Shown here: positions 1 to 6,553 of the stretch, in pieces
How positions within the stretch are numbered: the first letter of the stretch is position 1
Layout of the letters: each line of letters opens with the position of its first letter
NCBI GenBank assembly: GCA_029062865.1
Contig: JAIDPG010000329.1
Location: forward strand, 1-11,933
Length of the DNA stretch: 11,933 nt
DNA from: Oscillospiraceae bacterium
GTDB taxonomy: Bacteria; Bacillota; Clostridia; Oscillospirales; Ruminococcaceae
Direction: 5' to 3'
Notes under the pieces: model-generated
Database searches by the model: none
What the model saw: the letters and a program-made list of their open reading frames with translations, nothing else
What the model was told of the DNA's origin: nothing
Program-made: the position numbers and the translations under genes

Positions 1-1
1 A

Positions 2-109
2 TATCCCGAAGATCCCGAGCCCGAAGAACCGGAAGAACCGGAATCTCCCGAGCCCGAGGAGCCCGAAGCTCCCGAAGAACCCGAGCCCGAAAACCCCGAA
101 GCTCAGTAA
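2..109 (+). CDS. 3' end of a protein with a Pro-Glu repeat tail (partial)
   Basis: An open frame enters from the left edge and stops at TAA 107-109. The 35 visible residues are almost only Pro and Glu, in PE, PEE and PEP steps, and end in Ala-Gln. Such a strongly acidic, extended tail is usually a disordered C-terminal extension of a larger protein. No domain is visible, so the function cannot be read. Position just before ftsZ would fit a division or cell-wall gene such as an FtsQ-type protein, but that is inference from gene order in related bacteria. No terminator is seen between this stop and the ftsZ promoter, so read-through into ftsZ is possible. Confidence 0.75.
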   Translation, partial: YPEDPEPEEPEEPESPEPEEPEAPEEPEPENPEAQ

Positions 110-154
110 TTTTGGATTTTATTCCCAAATCTGTAAAAATATTTAAAAAAAGGC

Positions 155-183
155 TTGCATTTTGGAAAGTAATGTGTTATAAT
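155..183 (+). promoter_or_regulatory. sigma-A promoter of ftsZ
   Basis: TTGCAT (155-160), a 17-nt spacer and TATAAT (178-183), with a TG one base upstream of the -10 box (175-176; extended -10). The start of transcription should fall near 190, giving a leader of about 48 nt before ftsZ. It lies in an AT-rich gap after the previous stop codon. Confidence 0.8.
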
Positions 184-237
184 ATTTAGAGAACTACTAA
201 ATATTGCGTATTCTAAAATCAAAGGAGAGTTTAAATT

Positions 238-1416
238 ATGGCTTTTGCTATTGACGATATTGAAGACGGATTTGATTTGACGGACGACTTTCAGATGAAC
301 ACCAAAATAATGGTGTTCGGCGTTGGCGGCGCGGGCGGAAACGCGGCGGCGCATATGGTCGACAGCGGTGTTCTGGACGTCGAGTATGTCATCGCGAATA
401 CAGACGTTGCTGCGTTGAGAAAGAAGGACGGCAGCAAGATGAAGCGTATCCAGATCGGGCGCAAGACAACGCACGGTCAGGGCGCGGGCAACGATCCGAC
501 AAAGGGACAAGCCTCCGCTGAGGAAAACCGCGACGACATCGCGGCGGCGCTCGACGGCGTTTCGATGCTGTTCGTTGCCGCGGGTATGGGCGGCGGCACG
601 GGCACGGGCGCGGCTCCGGTCGTGGCTTCCGTGGCTAAGGAAAAGGGAATTTTGACGGTCGGCGTTGTTACAAAGCCGTTCGACTGGGAAGGCGACGCTA
701 AGATGCAGATGGCTATCGGCGGCGTTTCCGAGATGAAGAAGTTTGTCGACGCGCTTATCATAATCCCGAACAACCGCGTGCGCGAGCTCAGAGGCTCGAA
801 GCCAAAGGTATCGCTTAAAGAGGCGTTCGGCGAGGTTGACGACATTTTGTGCAAGTCCGTTATGGGTATGATAAAGCTTTTGCAGGGCGACGGTTATATC
901 AACGTGGATTTTGCCGATATTACAATGGCTCTCAAGGACAGCGGCATCGCGCATATCGCTATCGGAAAGGGCAAGGGCGACAACAAGATCGACGAGGCGC
1001 TTAATGAGGTGCTTAACAGCCCGCTTCTCGAAACGTCTATCGACGGCGCGCGGCGCGGTCTGCTTAACGTAAGCATTCCGTCCTCGTTCCCGCTGGACGA
1101 GTTCGACGGGCTTTCGAAGGAGATCTCCGAGAAGTTCAATGCGGACGCGAAGTTCAAGTGCGGCATTGTCTTCGACGACGACCTTGCGGATGACGAGATT
1201 TCGCTTATCGTTGTAGCGACGGATTTCGCGGAGAACGCGGCTCCCGGTGTGATGACGGGCGTCTCCGCTCCGAGAGTTCCCGTGGAGGGTCCCACGCCGG
1301 AGGCAGGATCCGAGGAGGAGCAGGAGGAAAGACGCAGCCCGTTCGCGGATGGCTTCGGCGACTCCAACGACATTGACAGCCTGCTCAAGAAGTTTAACCA
1401 AGGCAGAGAAAATTGA
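238..1416 (+). CDS. ftsZ: cell division protein FtsZ, divergent
   Basis: Tubulin-like GTPase that polymerises at midcell and organises the division septum. The 392 residues begin with a glycine-rich nucleotide site (GVGGAGGN, 28-35), NTD (54-56) and the G-box GGGTGTG (118-124). VTKPFDWEG follows at 144-152. The T7 loop carries N222, D224 and D227, the catalytic NxDxxD pattern, so GTP hydrolysis should be intact. Residues 335-375 are an acidic linker and the tail ends in DIDSLLKKF. The sequence is divergent: KTTHGQGAGNDP replaces the usual KLTRGLGAGANP, Lys replaces the usual Arg after the FEG motif, the stretch 235-262 departs from the usual GIG-x-A-x-G-x-x-RA pattern, and the tail peptide lacks the typical DIPxFLR form. 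The start is supported by AAGGAGAG (222-229) 8 nt upstream. It is a single-gene unit with its own promoter and terminator. It could be the only FtsZ of a divergent lineage or a paralogue. Confidence 0.95.
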   Translation: MAFAIDDIEDGFDLTDDFQMNTKIMVFGVGGAGGNAAAHMVDSGVLDVEYVIANTDVAALRKKDGSKMKRIQIGRKTTHGQGAGNDPTKGQASAEENRDDIAAALDGVSMLFVAAGMGGGTGTGAAPVVASVAKEKGILTVGVVTKPFDWEGDAKMQMAIGGVSEMKKFVDALIIIPNNRVRELRGSKPKVSLKEAFGEVDDILCKSVMGMIKLLQGDGYINVDFADITMALKDSGIAHIAIGKGKGDNKIDEALNEVLNSPLLETSIDGARRGLLNVSIPSSFPLDEFDGLSKEISEKFNADAKFKCGIVFDDDLADDEISLIVVATDFAENAAPGVMTGVSAPRVPVEGPTPEAGSEEEQEERRSPFADGFGDSNDIDSLLKKFNQGREN

Positions 1417-1430
1417 TAATGTATAATTTG

Positions 1431-1460
1431 ATCCCCCGCATCGCGGGGGATTTTTGTTTT
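1431..1460 (+). terminator. intrinsic terminator after ftsZ
   Basis: ATCCCCCGC (1431-1439) pairs perfectly with GCGGGGGAT (1443-1451) across a 3-nt loop, followed by a T-rich run to 1460. It lies 15 nt after the ftsZ stop. Confidence 0.92.
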
Positions 1461-1481
1461 GCGCGAACAAAGGGGAGCTGC

Positions 1482-1526
1482 TTATCCGACGTTCTCCCTT
1501 CCGGAGGCGGGGAAAACTGCGGATAA
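1482..1526. other. imperfect long stem-loop in intergenic DNA
   Basis: TTATCCG (1482-1488) is the inverse complement of CGGATAA (1520-1526). Inside it GTTCTCCC (1491-1498) pairs with the strand at 1510-1517 with one mismatch, leaving an 11-nt loop. That gives about 15 base pairs with two small interruptions. There is no T run, so it is not a normal terminator. No open frame with a ribosome binding site covers it. It may be part of a small repeat or of an unannotated structured RNA; neither can be shown here. Confidence 0.5.
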
Positions 1527-1555
1527 TATGAAATATCACATGGCTTCAAGCTCGT

Positions 1556-1620
1556 GGCACAGCCCCAAAAAGTGGGCTTGGGGCACATCCCCCAAAAGGG
1601 GGCTTAGGGCGCAGCCCCCC
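1556..1620. repeat. 26-nt GC-rich tandem repeat, 2.5 copies, hairpin-forming
   Basis: Units begin at 1556, 1582 and 1608, an exact 26-nt period. Units 1 and 2 agree at 22 of 26 positions, and the third is cut after 13 nt. Each unit starts GGCACA or GGCGCA, then has a C run, an A run and a G run. Runs of C and G therefore pair within and between units: CCCCC 1589-1593 with GGGGG 1598-1602, GGGGGCT 1598-1604 with AGCCCCC 1613-1619, and GCCCCA 1562-1567 with TGGGGC 1579-1584. These folds exclude one another. It does not read as a gene. Confidence 0.75.
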
Positions 1621-1680
1621 TCACTCTTGCCGAAAAATCCACAAAAATTCCCGCTGCGGCAAAAAAATCACGAAAAACAC

Positions 1681-1709
1681 TTGCATTTTTTTGAATTTTG
1701 TTATACAAT
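1681..1709 (+). promoter_or_regulatory. promoter of the membrane protein / DUF6076 unit
   Basis: TTGCAT (1681-1686), 17-nt spacer, TACAAT (1704-1709). A second TATAAT overlaps at 1709-1714 but has no well-placed -35 box. The -35 box is the same as that of the ftsZ promoter. The predicted leader to the next start codon is about 117 nt; no riboswitch fold was recognised in it. Confidence 0.6.
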
Positions 1710-1832
1710 ATAATATGAGGAATTGTTTTCAGTACATCTTTGAAGCAGTGCTTTTATGCTTTATTCTTCCTCCGCGCCGCGGAAGCGAGAATAAAGGAAC
1801 AGATTTACATACATCAAGGAAGGAACAAGAGA

Positions 1833-2708
1833 ATGGACAAGCTTGTGGCTTTTTTCAAGAACGTTTGGTTTCGGCGGGGCGTCGCGATTGCAAGCTGGGC
1901 GTATACGGGCTTTATGATTTGGGTCGCGTGGATCAGCTATGCGTATTATCTGGAGTTTGAGAACCCCGTGCCCGCGTTTGTGCTGTATTTGTTTATAAAC
2001 GTTTCCGCGATGGGGCTTATGATTTTGTCGCGCAAGCAGGTGATTACGCAGGTGAATTCGTATATCCTGCCGCCGATCGTCTTTCTTATCACGTTTTTCG
2101 GCTTTGGCAATTGGTATCTCGTTATTCCGCCCGTTGCCGTGATGCTCGTGCTGTTTTTCGTGAATACGTCCAACGAAACGCTTAAAACCGTCCTCGGAAC
2201 GATGTATCTGCTGCTTTTCGTAATCGGCATTGTCGGGCTTATCGGCGCGACGCGCTTTTTCGGGGAAATCACGTTCGTCGGACCGTATCTGTCCAAGCGC
2301 GATTTGAATTACGAGCAGCTTTCAAGCGACGAGGAATATCGTCTCGTGCGCTATCTCGAAGTCACGTCGGACCGCAGCACGATGGGATATTATGTTGAAT
2401 ACACGGGCGACGACATAAAGCTCCCTATGGGAGTTGCGAAAAAGGTTCTCGGCTGCGAGCGAATTCACACGGCGGAGTACACGAGCCTCAGCCAGAACTT
2501 CGTCGAGTGGAAGATCCGCAAAATCAACGGCAAGGACACCGAGGTGCTGATAGTCGACGGAAAGAGCGTCCGCGAGAATCCGTATCTCAAAAAGCCGCTC
2601 TCAAGCAGCTCGGGAAGCGGCTCGTCAAACGGCTCTTCAAGCAAGCCGAGCTCAACCTCGGGTACAACAAGCTCAACGGTTATTTCAAGCTCATCGAGCT
2701 CCGGTTAA
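1833..2708 (+). CDS. membrane protein with five helices and a Ser-rich tail, unknown function
   Basis: A 291-residue protein of no family I recognise. About five hydrophobic segments can be seen, near residues 16-40, 46-65, 75-92, 94-111 and 119-143. They are followed by a soluble domain (about 145-255) with alternating beta-like stretches and a Ser/Gly/Thr-rich tail (about 258-291) that is probably disordered. The start at 1833 is chosen because AAGGAAGGA (1816-1824) lies 8 nt upstream. An in-frame ATG at 1740 would add 31 residues without a ribosome binding site and through DNA that does not look like protein. The stop is 41 nt before the next gene on the same strand with no terminator between, so the two are likely co-transcribed. 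The link between the two products is unknown. Confidence 0.85.
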   Translation: MDKLVAFFKNVWFRRGVAIASWAYTGFMIWVAWISYAYYLEFENPVPAFVLYLFINVSAMGLMILSRKQVITQVNSYILPPIVFLITFFGFGNWYLVIPPVAVMLVLFFVNTSNETLKTVLGTMYLLLFVIGIVGLIGATRFFGEITFVGPYLSKRDLNYEQLSSDEEYRLVRYLEVTSDRSTMGYYVEYTGDDIKLPMGVAKKVLGCERIHTAEYTSLSQNFVEWKIRKINGKDTEVLIVDGKSVRENPYLKKPLSSSSGSGSSNGSSSKPSSTSGTTSSTVISSSSSSG

Positions 2709-2749
2709 AAGCCGCTCGCTCGGATTTATTTAAGGAAAGGGGTGTTGGT

Positions 2750-5083
2750 ATGGATAAAACGCTGAAGCTCGTCGGGAAGAACTCCAACGAGATTTTCACG
2801 CTTCGCTACCCTACATCTCTGTTGGATTTCTGCGAGTACGACTTCTCGTACTTCGCTAAGCACTCGATAGATTTGTGCAACGAGTGCCTTAAGACCGGCG
2901 AGCCCGATCACGACCGTATGTCCGAGCTCCGTCGCGATATGCAGTCGGCGCACTGCTTTATCGAGCATAATATCCGTTCGACGTATGAGCGCATCGTTCT
3001 CGACTGCTGGCTCGATTACATCTGCCGCCGCGACAATGTGGGCGTAAACGCGCTGTGGAACCGCTTTATCCGCTGCAAGACGGACTTCGAGAAGCTTGTG
3101 TTCTCGCGGCTTTGCGATCTTCGCTACAACCGCGCGATAAACGAATGGCAGAATATCGTGCGCGTGCAGGATTACGCGCGCAGCAAGGTGGAGTTCGTGT
3201 TCGCGGACGGCATTACGACGGTTGACGAGGCTGTTTCGCGCAGGAATTACTTCGACCTCGCGTTCAGCGTGACCGCGCGGGAGATGGGCTGTCGCATTGA
3301 GGATCTCGGCGTTACGAAAACGTTTTCAGCGGGGCGAGTGCCGACCGCGCCGTTCTTGTTCCCGAACGTCTCAAAGGACATCGTGCGAAATCTCCTGAGC
3401 GATTTTGATTACAGCGAGGATTATTCCGAAATAGGCGATTACAGCGCCATTTCCGATAAAATAGCAATGGACGCGTTTTCGAGAATGAAGGCGGGGCTCC
3501 CGCAAAATTTGTCGCATTACGGCGTTGTTCGTGGGAAAATGGACAGCTACACCGAGAAGATCTATATGCCGTGCAGTCTCAAGGCCGCGATTGATCTCGA
3601 GATAGACGCGCTTATCGAAAGCGGGCAGTGGCTCGGCAAGTGCAGGCGCTGCGGGCGGTTTTTCCCGCGCGACAAGGAGCATCTGCAGGAATATTGCTCG
3701 CGCTATGTCCCGACGGGCAAAACCTGCTTTGAGATCTGGGAGGAGGAGCACCCGCGCCCGACCGTGGACGAGGCGCTGGAGAAAAAGTGCCGCGAGGTTA
3801 CGGACAAGATGTACGCCCGCGTCGACAAGACGTTGAGCATAAAGGACTACGAATACTGGTTCGCGTATATGGAGGCGATGAAGGAGAAGGTCAAGAACGG
3901 CGAGATCTCCCCGGAGGAGCTCGACAGCTTCCTCGAGTATTCGCTGGACGTTGACATTTCGAAAAGCACCCCTATCGTCGAGGTTCCGAAGCACGAGCCG
4001 CAGCAGATCGTTCCGCCTGCGTCGCGAGAGCGCGTCGTAAAGCCGTTTATCCCCGAGCGGATAAGCCGCAAGGCTATTTCACAGGAGCCACAACAGGAAG
4101 AGGAAACGCCGCGCGACCCCGAAGCTCAGCGAGTGCTGAAGGAAGGCTTCTTCACATCGCCCGCCAAGCAGCGCAGCAAAAACGAGCGCCCGCAGATCTC
4201 CCACATAATCCGCAACGGCGAGAGCATGGGCAAGGAGGAATACACGAAAAATCCCGATCCCGCGGGATTTAAGCCGTTCGGGCAGGAGAATGCCACGCCG
4301 CGCGTTTCGGACGAGGACAGAAAGCGCCTCGAGGAGGACAAGAGGAAGCGCCGCGAGCTTGCGGAGGAAATAGCGCGTCGGCGCGAGCTCGACGAGGAAG
4401 AGGAGGCGCGGCGCAATGCCGTCACGCCGTTCGCGGAGCCGTCGTTTGACGCTCCCGCGCCAGAGCCGGAGAAGTTTGTTCCCGCGTTTGAGGTTTTTTC
4501 CGAAGATAAAGCCGAAGAATCCCCGAAAATCTCCAAGAATATTTCCGAGGAAATAAAGCCGCGCGAAAAAGCGCCTAAAGCTCCGGAGAAGAAAGCACCC
4601 GAAATCTCGAAGCCGCAGCAGCCCAAAGTTATACGCAAAAACGCCGCGGCAATAAGCGCTTACGGCAAGGCGGCGGGCGCACCCGTTGTCACCGCGCCGC
4701 AGACGGATATTGTTATCCCGCGCGAGAAAATCGCGGATAAGATCTCCGACGCGGAACCCGAATCGGAGCCGTTCAAGGACATCGGAGACATTTTCGATGT
4801 GCTGGAGCAGTCCGAGGACGGCGGCTCTCCGCGCCGCAGAAAGGCGAGATCCGACAGCGAGAACCGCCAGATCCCTGACCACGTAACCCGCGAAAACGCG
4901 CCGTCCGGTATCTGGACGGAGGACAGGGGCTTATTCGACAACGAAAGCGATCCCTACGCTGACGAGGTTTCGGAGCTTGATATGCTGAAATCCAAAAAGC
5001 ACAACAAGACCAACAAAACACGCCGTCTCTACGACGTAATAATGCGCGAGCCGGACGACAACCCCAACTTCCGTAAGAAATAA
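2750..5083 (+). CDS. DUF6076-like protein with Cys4 motif and long charged tail
   Basis: A 777-residue soluble protein. Residues 1 to about 400 resemble the DUF6076 family: a helical N-terminal part, then C298-x2-C301-x14-C316-x9-C326 (CRRCG, EYC, KTC), probably a zinc site, then a helix-rich stretch in which YWFAYMEAMKEK matches the family's usual follow-on segment. The family's function is not known. From about 420 onward the protein is low in complexity and rich in Glu, Lys, Arg and Pro. It contains a strongly charged probable coiled coil near 523-558 and ends in a basic Lys/Asn/Arg segment. The tail makes the protein unusually long. The start is set by AAGGAAAGGGG (2732-2742) 7 nt before ATG; an in-frame ATG at 2507 lies inside the previous gene and has no such site. 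It is probably the second gene of a two-gene unit. Confidence 0.88.
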   Translation: MDKTLKLVGKNSNEIFTLRYPTSLLDFCEYDFSYFAKHSIDLCNECLKTGEPDHDRMSELRRDMQSAHCFIEHNIRSTYERIVLDCWLDYICRRDNVGVNALWNRFIRCKTDFEKLVFSRLCDLRYNRAINEWQNIVRVQDYARSKVEFVFADGITTVDEAVSRRNYFDLAFSVTAREMGCRIEDLGVTKTFSAGRVPTAPFLFPNVSKDIVRNLLSDFDYSEDYSEIGDYSAISDKIAMDAFSRMKAGLPQNLSHYGVVRGKMDSYTEKIYMPCSLKAAIDLEIDALIESGQWLGKCRRCGRFFPRDKEHLQEYCSRYVPTGKTCFEIWEEEHPRPTVDEALEKKCREVTDKMYARVDKTLSIKDYEYWFAYMEAMKEKVKNGEISPEELDSFLEYSLDVDISKSTPIVEVPKHEPQQIVPPASRERVVKPFIPERISRKAISQEPQQEEETPRDPEAQRVLKEGFFTSPAKQRSKNERPQISHIIRNGESMGKEEYTKNPDPAGFKPFGQENATPRVSDEDRKRLEEDKRKRRELAEEIARRRELDEEEEARRNAVTPFAEPSFDAPAPEPEKFVPAFEVFSEDKAEESPKISKNISEEIKPREKAPKAPEKKAPEISKPQQPKVIRKNAAAISAYGKAAGAPVVTAPQTDIVIPREKIADKISDAEPESEPFKDIGDIFDVLEQSEDGGSPRRRKARSDSENRQIPDHVTRENAPSGIWTEDRGLFDNESDPYADEVSELDMLKSKKHNKTNKTRRLYDVIMREPDDNPNFRKK

Positions 5084-5091
5084 ATTTTTTT

Positions 5092-5197
5092 AATGTACAA
5101 GGTAAAATTGAAAAGTGACAATTGTGGAGCGCGCTTCGCGCAGAAAAATCGCCGCCGAAGGCGGCGTTCCGTAATTTTCAATTGTACCTTATCAATT
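5092..5197. repeat. 106-bp palindromic element, MITE- or REP-like
   Basis: The ends form an imperfect terminal inverted repeat: 5092-5114 against 5175-5197, 19 of 23 positions matching, with the inner 14 matching at 13. Between them are two tight hairpins: GCGCG/CGCGC (5129-5133 and 5137-5141) and the perfect CGCCGCC-GAA-GGCGGCG (5150-5166). AT-rich ends around GC-rich hairpins in a non-coding gap after a stop codon is the form of a small non-autonomous mobile or REP-type repeat. No clear target duplication was seen. No second copy is in the window. Confidence 0.6.
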
Positions 5198-5204
5198 ATC
5201 AATT

Positions 5205-5235
5205 AAAAAAGACCCGCTTAAGCGGGTCTTTTTTT
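5205..5235. terminator. bidirectional intrinsic terminator
   Basis: GACCCGCTTAAGCGGGTC (5211-5228) is a perfect palindrome, with AAAAAA before it (5205-5210) and TTTTTTT after it. It can therefore stop transcription from both sides: the + strand DUF6076 unit and the - strand abrB-like gene, which face each other here. Confidence 0.92.
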
Positions 5236-5254
5236 GTATGGCGCTGAATAGAAT

Positions 5255-5539
5255 TTACTGTGCGTCGACAGGCTTCGGCGGCTCGGGGGCGGCTTGCAGC
5301 GCGGCGAGCTCGGCGAGGCACTCCCGGCAGATGTTTTTGCCCTTGTACACAGTGATGTCTTCGGCGTTCGCGCAGAACGCGCACGAGGGCATATATTTTT
5401 TCAAGATAATTCTGTCGTCCTCAACATAAATCTCAAGCTTGTCCTTCTCGTCGATGTTCAAAGTGCGGCGAAGCTCTATGGGAATGACGAACCGCCCAAG
5501 CTCGTCCACATTTCGTACGATCCCCGTTGACTTTATCAT
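5255..5539 (-). CDS. AbrB/SpoVT-type transcription regulator with two CxxC pairs
   Basis: A 94-residue DNA-binding regulator. Residues 1-47 carry the swapped-hairpin AbrB fold: GIVRNVDELGRFVIPIELRR is the typical N-terminal signature, followed by LEIYVEDDRIILKK. Such proteins bind DNA as dimers or tetramers through this domain and commonly control growth-phase and sporulation genes. C53-x2-C56 and C71-x2-C74 could bind one zinc ion and form a small second domain. The tail is Ala/Pro-rich. The start is supported by GGAGGAG (complement of 5545-5551). A consensus promoter lies upstream on the - strand and a bidirectional terminator follows the stop. It is divergent from spmA, so it may control the sporulation genes, but that is only suggested by position. 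Confidence 0.9.
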   Translation of the reverse strand: MIKSTGIVRNVDELGRFVIPIELRRTLNIDEKDKLEIYVEDDRIILKKYMPSCAFCANAEDITVYKGKNICRECLAELAALQAAPEPPKPVDAQ

Positions 5540-5591
5540 AAAATCTCCTCCAAATCAACATATTGCGGCTTTTTTCTCTTGCCGTACTCTT

Positions 5592-5620
5592 ATTATACCA
5601 TATTTCGACAATTTTGTCAA
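5592..5620 (-). promoter_or_regulatory. consensus sigma-A promoter of the abrB-like gene
   Basis: On the - strand: TTGACA (5615-5620), a 17-nt spacer, TATAAT (5592-5597), a full match to both boxes. Transcription should start near 5585, giving a leader of about 45 nt. Confidence 0.9.
5607..5618. promoter_or_regulatory. candidate operator over the abrB-like -35 box
   Basis: GACAA-TT-TTGTC is a perfect 5-bp inverted repeat with a 2-nt centre overlapping the -35 box. A dimeric regulator bound here would block the promoter. Self-control by the AbrB-like protein is possible, but the sequence alone does not show which protein binds. Confidence 0.35.
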
Positions 5621-5650
5621 TTCGTTTTATACACAAAATGTGGATTTTTC

Positions 5651-5658
5651 CATAAAAT
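5651..5658 (+). promoter_or_regulatory. possible sigma-E-type -10 box before spmA
   Basis: CATAAAAT matches the sigma-E -10 pattern CATACAnT at 7 of 8 positions and lies about 50 nt before the spmA start. The matching -35 region is poor at the usual spacing. In Bacillus subtilis spmA and spmB are in a sigma-E-dependent operon, which makes the idea reasonable, but AT-rich DNA gives such matches by chance. Confidence 0.25.
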
Positions 5659-5708
5659 TTCCAATTTTTTTGAAATCCTCGACTGAATTATAATTTTAGG
5701 AGCTGAAA

Positions 5709-6302
5709 ATGCAGGTAATTTTGATCGTGATCCCCGTGCTGTCGCTGATTTTCGCGGCGGCGGGCGGGCGAATGGGGGAGCTTTCCGCGGCGATGCTCGC
5801 GAAGTCGGGCGAGGCGGTGGAGCTCGTAATCTCGCTTTGCGGGATAATTTGCTTCTGGAGCGGCATTATGCGCGTCGCGGAGCGCGGGGGGCTTGTTGAG
5901 AAGCTCGCGCGGCTGCTGTCGCCGATCGTCGGGTTTTTGTTTCGCGGAGTAAAGCGCGGCGGCAGGGCAGCGGGGCTTATCACAATGAACCTCGCGGCAA
6001 ATATTCTCGGGCTCGGGAACGCCTCCACGCCGCTAGGGCTTGCCGCGATGAAGGCGATTGCGGAGGAGAGCGGCGACACGTCCGACTCCGCAACGGACGA
6101 CATGATAATGCTCGCCGTACTGAACACGGCGAGCCTACAGCTGATTCCGACGACCGCCGCGGCGCTCCGAGCCGCAAACGGCGCCGCGAAACCGTTTGAG
6201 ATACTTCCGTGTGTGTGGATCGTATCGGCATACTCGGTGGTTCTGGTTGTCACATCGGCGAAGCTGATGTGCCGCATAAAGCCAATTGTAAAGCCACGTT
6301 GA
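5709..6302 (+). CDS. spmA: spore maturation protein A
   Basis: A 197-residue membrane protein, close to the usual length for SpmA. With SpmB it is needed for core dehydration and heat resistance of spores; the transported substrate is not established. The protein opens with a hydrophobic helix (1-20) and has a second near 36-54. The family motif follows: N95, then GLGNASTPLGLAAM (101-114), typical of the nucleoside-recognition/gate domain. A further stretch with NTASLQLIPTTAAALR is also typical, and the last helix ends in a short basic tail (CRIKPIVKPR). AGGAG (5698-5702) lies 6 nt before the ATG. That basic tail is read from the first copies of the repeat block between spmA and spmB, so the C-terminus may have been changed by it. 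Confidence 0.92.
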   Translation: MQVILIVIPVLSLIFAAAGGRMGELSAAMLAKSGEAVELVISLCGIICFWSGIMRVAERGGLVEKLARLLSPIVGFLFRGVKRGGRAAGLITMNLAANILGLGNASTPLGLAAMKAIAEESGDTSDSATDDMIMLAVLNTASLQLIPTTAAALRAANGAAKPFEILPCVWIVSAYSVVLVVTSAKLMCRIKPIVKPR

Positions 6303-6542
6303 GCGATTTTCACAGGGATTTTGGCGTGAACGAAGAGGATAAATCGCATTATAAAGCCGTTTCACAAAATGCAATTCGGACACAGAAGCGGAGCAATGGC
6401 GCTGAAATCCGATTGCAAAGCCAAATTCTCGGAAATTTGCGAAAAGACGATTTACATATACCGCATTTTAAAGCCAAATATGGCGCAAAACACAAAAAAA
6501 CCGGTGAGTGTTAAGCCGAAAAAAACCGATTACAAAGCCAAA
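6272..6542 (+). repeat. degenerate repeat block between spmA and spmB
   Basis: A motif of the form CCG(C)ATT-N2-AAAGCCAAA recurs five times, starting near 6272, 6344, 6409, 6461 and 6526. The copies at 6409-6425 (CCGATTGCAAAGCCAAA) and 6526-6542 differ at one base. The copies at 6344 and 6461 share a second form with CGCATT-N2-TAAAGCC or close to it. Intervals are 72, 65, 52 and 65 nt. The first copy encodes the end of SpmA and the last runs into the spmB ribosome binding site. Copies fall in different reading frames, which argues for a DNA or RNA repeat and against a protein repeat. A 62-codon frame (6369-6557) crosses the block and overlaps the spmB start as ATGA, but it has no clear ribosome binding site and I do not call it a gene. 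Confidence 0.6.
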
Positions 6543-6553
6543 AGGAGCGATAT

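Noticed and set aside
103..1539. 478-codon open frame on the - strand across ftsZ
   Set aside because: It is antisense to a clear ftsZ, is rich in Arg, Ala and Val as expected of a shadow frame in GC-rich codons, and has no ribosome binding site.
1740..1832. Upstream ATG that would lengthen the membrane protein by 31 residues
   Set aside because: No ribosome binding site before it, and AAGGAAGGA fits the ATG at 1833.
1715..1832. Riboswitch or leader peptide in the long 5' leader
   Set aside because: No conserved riboswitch core, no terminator-antiterminator pair and no short frame with a ribosome binding site could be found.
2507..2749. Upstream ATG that would lengthen the DUF6076-like protein by 81 residues
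   Set aside because: It lies inside the previous gene in another frame, reads as basic low-complexity sequence, and a strong ribosome binding site precedes the ATG at 2750.
4079..4882. Long - strand frame within the DUF6076-like gene
   Set aside because: Antisense of a low-complexity Glu/Lys/Arg stretch, which automatically gives Leu/Phe/Arg-rich frames.
5670..5694. TTGAAA and TATAAT before spmA as a sigma-A promoter
   Set aside because: The spacer is only 13 nt, and the start of transcription would fall within the ribosome binding site.
6272..6542. CRISPR-like array
   Set aside because: The repeats are short, differ between copies, and are unevenly spaced at 52-72 nt; no cas gene is present.
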